From assembly GCA_037501455.1 (NCBI GenBank), contig CM074857.1, positions 32,322,001-32,386,000 of the forward strand: a DNA stretch of 64,000 nt, written 5' to 3'. The notes under the pieces were generated by a model. It was not told the DNA's origin. It did not search any database and saw nothing but the letters and a program-made list of their open reading frames with translations. The translations under genes and the position numbers were made by a program. Numbering within the stretch: position 1 is the first letter of the stretch; each line of letters starts with the position of its first letter. The DNA is from Lantana camara (Eukaryota > Streptophyta > Magnoliopsida > Lamiales > Verbenaceae). Below, in pieces: positions 60,011 through 64,000 of the stretch.

Positions 60011-61482
60011 TGGAAACTTTTAATTTAGAAGAAAAAATTGAAGAATTAAACAATTTATTAGAATCATTAAAAATTGTTGATGAAGAAAATAAACAAACCC
60101 ATACATTAGAAGCTATAAAACCGGAAGTAGAAAATGAAGAAGTAATATATGGATATGAGTCATCAGAAGACGATGTGTTAGGAATGGAACACGGATTAAA
60201 ACAAGAAAAAGACAAGAAAGATATTCCAGAAGCTAGTAACACAAAAAGGGAAGAAGAAATTAAATGGGAAACTTATCAAGAAGATAAATATACCAATCCT
60301 CTAAAAAATTCAAGCATACAATACAATTTTAAAAAGGGATATATTCCAAATAAAAAAGGAAGATGGTCTAAAATACCTGAACAATATATACCTACAAAAG
60401 GAATATTAGGAGTCGATGGAATATTAAATTTAGACTGTGTAACAAACAAATCAACACTTATCACTGAATGGGCACATAAATTAGGACTAATTCTAGAAAC
60501 TGAAGATAGATTAAGACAAGGAAATTTTAAAACAATATTTAATTTCATACAATACAAAACAGTAGGAAATATAACACACTACTTAGCCACATTATCAGAA
60601 GAACAGAAAACACTCTTGATAGGGGGAGATGCTATAGAAACTTTTTGGAACATAGTTGCAAAAATATACTCAGAGTTTGTCGGAATACCTATACAAGATT
60701 CAGAACTCTTTGTTAATAAAAGAGAACAAGATAGAGCAGCATATCATCTTGCCAATACACAAATATTAGACATGTGCGCTATAGAACATTTTAACTGTGA
60801 ATACAATATGTATTACTATAATTTATCCAAAGAAAACAGAGAAAAATATCTATCATTATACTTCAATAAATTACCCTACCCAGTTGGACAAATAGTATAT
60901 GCAGAATGTAAGAAACAAATAAATGAAGGATTCATTACAGAAACACTAGGAGGAGCGCAAACTGTAGTAGAACAATTTATAGGAGACAAATGCTATGAAC
61001 GAGAATTACACAATGCAGTTAAAAACAAAGTTACAATATGTTGTGAGGGAAATCCTTTAGTACCTCAACAATACGGAGAAAGTCCATACATAATTCGATC
61101 AAACAAAAAAAGAAAATATAGGAGAAAGGATAAAAGATATAGATGGAGAAAGAAACCTAAAAGATGGATTGATAACAATAAACATAAATTTCAAAAAAGA
61201 AGAAGACGTTTCTTTAAAAAGAAAGAATACAAACCTAAACAGAAATACTGTCCAGAAGGAAAGAAAAAATGTCAATGTTGGCTTTGCCATGAAGAAGGAC
61301 ACTATGCTAGAGAATGCCCCAAACAACGAAAACAGCCTGAGAAAAAACTATATATACTTCAAGTAGCTCAAACATACGATCTAGAACCAATAGAAGAAGA
61401 CTATTCTGATCTAGAAAATATATACGAAATAGAAACAGTTACAGAATCAGAAAATGATTATAGTTCAGACGAAGATTTTTAA
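60010..61482 (+). CDS. viral capsid protein, copy B, open frame
   Basis: 490 codons. An acidic N-terminus (residues 1-~85) is followed by the conserved core with NKKGRWSKIPEQYIPTKGIL, NLDCVTNKSTLITEWAHKLG and AYHLANTQILDMCAIEHFNC. A Lys/Arg-rich block lies at about 370-415, then a CX2CX4HX4C zinc knuckle CWLCHEEGHYAREC near 420-435, then an acidic Ser-rich tail (SENDYSSDEDF). This is the standard caulimovirid capsid layout; the knuckle binds nucleic acid and the acidic ends are removed on maturation in relatives. No lesion. Confidence 0.9.
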   Translation: METFNLEEKIEELNNLLESLKIVDEENKQTHTLEAIKPEVENEEVIYGYESSEDDVLGMEHGLKQEKDKKDIPEASNTKREEEIKWETYQEDKYTNPLKNSSIQYNFKKGYIPNKKGRWSKIPEQYIPTKGILGVDGILNLDCVTNKSTLITEWAHKLGLILETEDRLRQGNFKTIFNFIQYKTVGNITHYLATLSEEQKTLLIGGDAIETFWNIVAKIYSEFVGIPIQDSELFVNKREQDRAAYHLANTQILDMCAIEHFNCEYNMYYYNLSKENREKYLSLYFNKLPYPVGQIVYAECKKQINEGFITETLGGAQTVVEQFIGDKCYERELHNAVKNKVTICCEGNPLVPQQYGESPYIIRSNKKRKYRRKDKRYRWRKKPKRWIDNNKHKFQKRRRRFFKKKEYKPKQKYCPEGKKKCQCWLCHEEGHYARECPKQRKQPEKKLYILQVAQTYDLEPIEEDYSDLENIYEIETVTESENDYSSDEDF

Positions 61483-63433
61483 ATGAAAAACTCTAGCGCT
61501 ACATTTATAGAAGTATGAATAAAACATAAAACAATTAAAGCATTTATAGACACAGGAGCAAGTTTATGCTTTGCTTCACCAGCCCTTACAATATTCAAAT
61601 GGAAAAAACTTAAACAACCATTAAAAGTAATGATAGCAGATGCAAGTCATTATTATATATGGTACGCGACATACTTAGAAAAAGTTTGGATACCGGGATA
61701 CTGTTTTATTATACCATCTATATACAGACACGAAACAGGATTACCATTTATTCTAGGAAATAACTTTTTGAAACTATATAGACCTTTTTGTCAAGATTTA
61801 AAATACATCACTTTAAAATCACCTGTTAATGAAAAACTATCTCAAAGGGGTGAAACAGTTAAAATACCTATAGTAAAAATTGAAGACAGAAGTAATCTTA
61901 TAGACAAAATAAATTATTTAATTAATCATGAATTAATATTTTTTATAAAAACAAACCTTGAAAAAGAAATAGAAGAAATTTTAGACTCTGTCACTAGTGA
62001 AGATCCCCTAGACAAAGATAAGAATAATAATTATATGATAGTTGAAATTAAACTTAAAAATCCTTTAGACGAAGTAAATGTCAAAAATAATATACCTTAC
62101 TCTAAAAGAGATATTGATGAATTTAAAGAAGAATGTAAACAACTTTTGGAAAAGGGATTAATTTCTGAAAGTAAAAGTCCACACGCAGCACCTGCATTTT
62201 ATGTAGAAAACAAAAATGAAATAAAACGAGGAAAACGACGAATGGTCATAAATTATAAACAATTAAATGAAAAAACTGTAGGAGATGCATATAAACTTCC
62301 TAGAATTGATTACATCAAAGATAGATTGAAAGGAAAAACATGGTTTAGTACTCTAGATGCTAAATCAGGATATTGGCAATTACGGTTGCATGAAAATACA
62401 AAACCGTTAACAGCTTTTACATGTCCTCCACAAAAACACTACCAATGGAATGTTTTACCATTTGGTTTGAAACAAGCACCTGGAATATACCAGAGATTTA
62501 TGGACCAAAACCTTGAAGGTTTAGAAGACATTTGTCTTGCTTACATTGATGATATTATCATCTTTAGTAATCAAGATAAAGAAGATCATTTGAAAAAACT
62601 AAGAATAGTTTTGAAACGATGCAAAGACAAAGGACTAATTCTTTCTAAAAAGAAAGCAATCTTATGTAAACAAAAAATTGATTTTCTTGGAAATACTTTT
62701 GATTCACAAGGAAACATAGTTCTTCAAGATAACATTTTGAAAAAATTAAACGAATTTCCAGATCAAATTTCTGATCGAAAACAACTACAAAAATTTCTTG
62801 GATGTTTAAACTACATTTCTGATCAAGGATTCATAAAGACCCTTGCTAAAGAAAGAACACAACTACAAAAGAAACTTTCTGAGAAAATACAATGGAATTG
62901 GAGAATTGGTGATTCGATACAAGTACAGAAAATAAAACAGTATTGTGAAACATTGCCTGTTTTATACAATCCAAAGGAAAACGATTTTATTATCATTGAG
63001 ACAGATGCTTCAAATGATACATGGTCTGATTGCATGCTTGCAATACCAGTCGAAAAAATGAATACAAACGACCTTGAAGGTCATATGAATACAAGAACCA
63101 AAAGGTTCGCGAAATTACACAACTCTGTAAATACATATCTGGGACATTTACAGAAACCCAGAAAAATTATACAGTCCATGAAAAAGAGACACTTGCATGT
63201 CTAAAGATACTTCGGAAATGGAAACTCGAGCTTTTACCTCGAGAATTCGAACTTCGAACAGACTCAAAATACTTAACAAACTTCTACAGGTATACACTCC
63301 GAGACAACTACAATCAAGGACGATTGATACGGTGGCAGCTCGAAATTCGAAGATACCAATTTCACATCGTATACATAAAATCAGAAGAGAACGCTCTTGC
63401 GGACACACTCATCGAGAATGGAGGCCGCGATAG
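61483..63433 (+). pseudogene. viral pol (protease-RT-RNase H), copy B, broken
   Basis: ATG at 61483 directly follows the capsid stop. Codon 12 is TGA (61516-61518), just before the protease motif FIDTGASLCFAS (about 61537-61572); the next ATG (61630) is past it. From there 524 codons are open: KRRMVINYKQLNEKTVGDAY, FSTLDAKSGYWQLRLHENTK, LPFGLKQAPGIYQRFM, catalytic YIDDIIIF at 62542-62565, RT thumb, and RNase H start IIIETDASNDTWSD. A missing base near 63103 shifts the frame inside RNase H, and another near 63410 alters the end. The remainder of RNase H (FELRTDSKYL-type) is readable in the shifted frame. Confidence 0.85.
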
Positions 63434-64000
63434 CCCTGATGAAACAAAACATCGAAACCATTGATAATGAGATACAACAATTCACGAGAGCTAAACAATT
63501 GGAAATACAAAAATTCACAGAATCCAAGCTGACACAGCGTCAAGAACTTCTTGCCGCGTTACACGCTGTCCAACAAGCAGCAGGACTTCCACCATCAGAG
63601 CTACCAGCAAGCGTGGTGGATCCATCATCATCAAAAACATTTACAAAATCAAAAACATTTCCACAAACAGCAGCCGAAGGGAATACTTCTTTACCAACGG
63701 CTATACAAGACAATGAAGATGAAAGAAAACAAGTCAAAAAATGGTACACAATATTCAACGGCCCAAGCCGTGGGATCTACGACCATTGGTCCAAAGCAAG
63801 TATACACATACTAGGACACTCAGGAATAACACACAAATCCTATACCAGTTTCGAAGAAGCTAAACAAGCCCTTGAAGAAACCAAAACCTACAAAAATACT
63901 CTCCAAACTACTCTTCAAACCCAAAACAACCTAAAAGAACGCATGAGAGTTCTTGGAAACATACCTACAGTAAACCCAATGGATCGTGTTCAAACACCAG
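63418..64000 (+). CDS. viral transactivator/viroplasmin, N-terminal part, copy B (cut by window end)
   Basis: ATG at 63418 inside the pol end. 194 codons are open to the last base. MEAAIALMKQNIETIDNEIQ coiled coil, then KKWYTIFNGPSRGIYDHWSK at about 63740-63800, the viroplasmin fold also seen in copy A, and the conserved RVLGNIPTVNPMDRVQTP at the edge. Compared with copy A a few residues are missing in the linker near 63630. Confidence 0.85.
   Translation, partial: MEAAIALMKQNIETIDNEIQQFTRAKQLEIQKFTESKLTQRQELLAALHAVQQAAGLPPSELPASVVDPSSSKTFTKSKTFPQTAAEGNTSLPTAIQDNEDERKQVKKWYTIFNGPSRGIYDHWSKASIHILGHSGITHKSYTSFEEAKQALEETKTYKNTLQTTLQTQNNLKERMRVLGNIPTVNPMDRVQTP

Larger units (their letters stand above)
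58545..64000 (+). mobile_element. endogenous pararetrovirus copy B (soymovirus-like), runs past the window end
   Basis: Plus-strand copy in the same viral gene order as copy A: three small ORFs, virion-associated-type ORF, capsid, pol, start of transactivator. Small ORFs, the 191-codon ORF and capsid are open; pol has a stop and frameshifts. The RT region is ~94% identical to copy A by eye but the first small ORF only ~45%. Confidence 0.85.

Noticed and set aside
63551..63814. His/Gln-rich 87-codon plus frame
   Set aside because: Out-of-frame shadow of the viral transactivator gene starting at 63418.
1..64000. tRNA or rRNA genes
   Set aside because: Only tRNA-complementary primer sites of retroelements were seen; no cloverleaf or rRNA segment was recognised by eye.

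Overview
The window is nuclear DNA of a flowering plant, most likely a eudicot. It is AT-rich, holds a few split or broken host genes and is crowded with plant-type repeats (Ty1/copia, Tat- and Athila-like gypsy, TRIM, L1 LINE, MULE/MITE) and endogenous caulimovirid (plant pararetrovirus) DNA. I do not identify the species.

Layout. 1-1620: 3' end of a Ty1/copia element. 1737-1907: broken PIP5K exon. 2195-3480: two inverted-repeat elements. 4498-11115: a Tat-like gypsy element with both LTRs and a perfect 5-bp target duplication, but lacking RT, RNase H and integrase. 12452-12731: MITE. 12952-15640 (minus): decayed L1 LINE. 16106-16922: solo LTR. 19122-26165: a WAK-like receptor kinase gene (plus strand, one in-frame stop) among three decayed copies of an armadillo-repeat (ARO-like) gene (minus). 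31001-41905: a mitoferrin-like carrier pseudogene split by a three-level nest in which a TRIM carries a copia element that carries an Athila-like element. 42120-43913 (minus): the only uninterrupted ARO-like copy.

44.9-64.0 kb is the most unusual part. Two copies of a soymovirus-like pararetrovirus lie head to head. Copy A runs leftward from about 58.37 to 44.9 kb, copy B rightward from about 58.52 kb past the window end. Gene order in the viral sense is three small ORFs, a coiled-coil virion-associated-type ORF, capsid protein with a zinc knuckle, pol (protease-RT-RNase H), transactivator/viroplasmin, promoter region, movement protein, a tRNA-Met primer site directly after the movement-protein stop, and further small ORFs. 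Pol is broken in both copies. Copy A is interrupted by a 4.75-kb MULE (52570-57321, 9-bp target duplication). The MULE carries two convergent genes, a GRF-zinc-finger membrane protein and a truncated MuDR-type transposase N-terminus, separated by a 2-kb palindrome of 118-bp tandem repeats.

The host genes do not form one pathway: cell-wall/receptor signalling (WAKL), armadillo proteins, a mitochondrial-type carrier and a lipid kinase fragment. The window mostly records repeat insertion, nesting and decay. The viral promoter of copy A points at the intact ARO-like gene about 3.1 kb away. Positions and translations were read by eye; family names rest on recognised motifs, not on searches.
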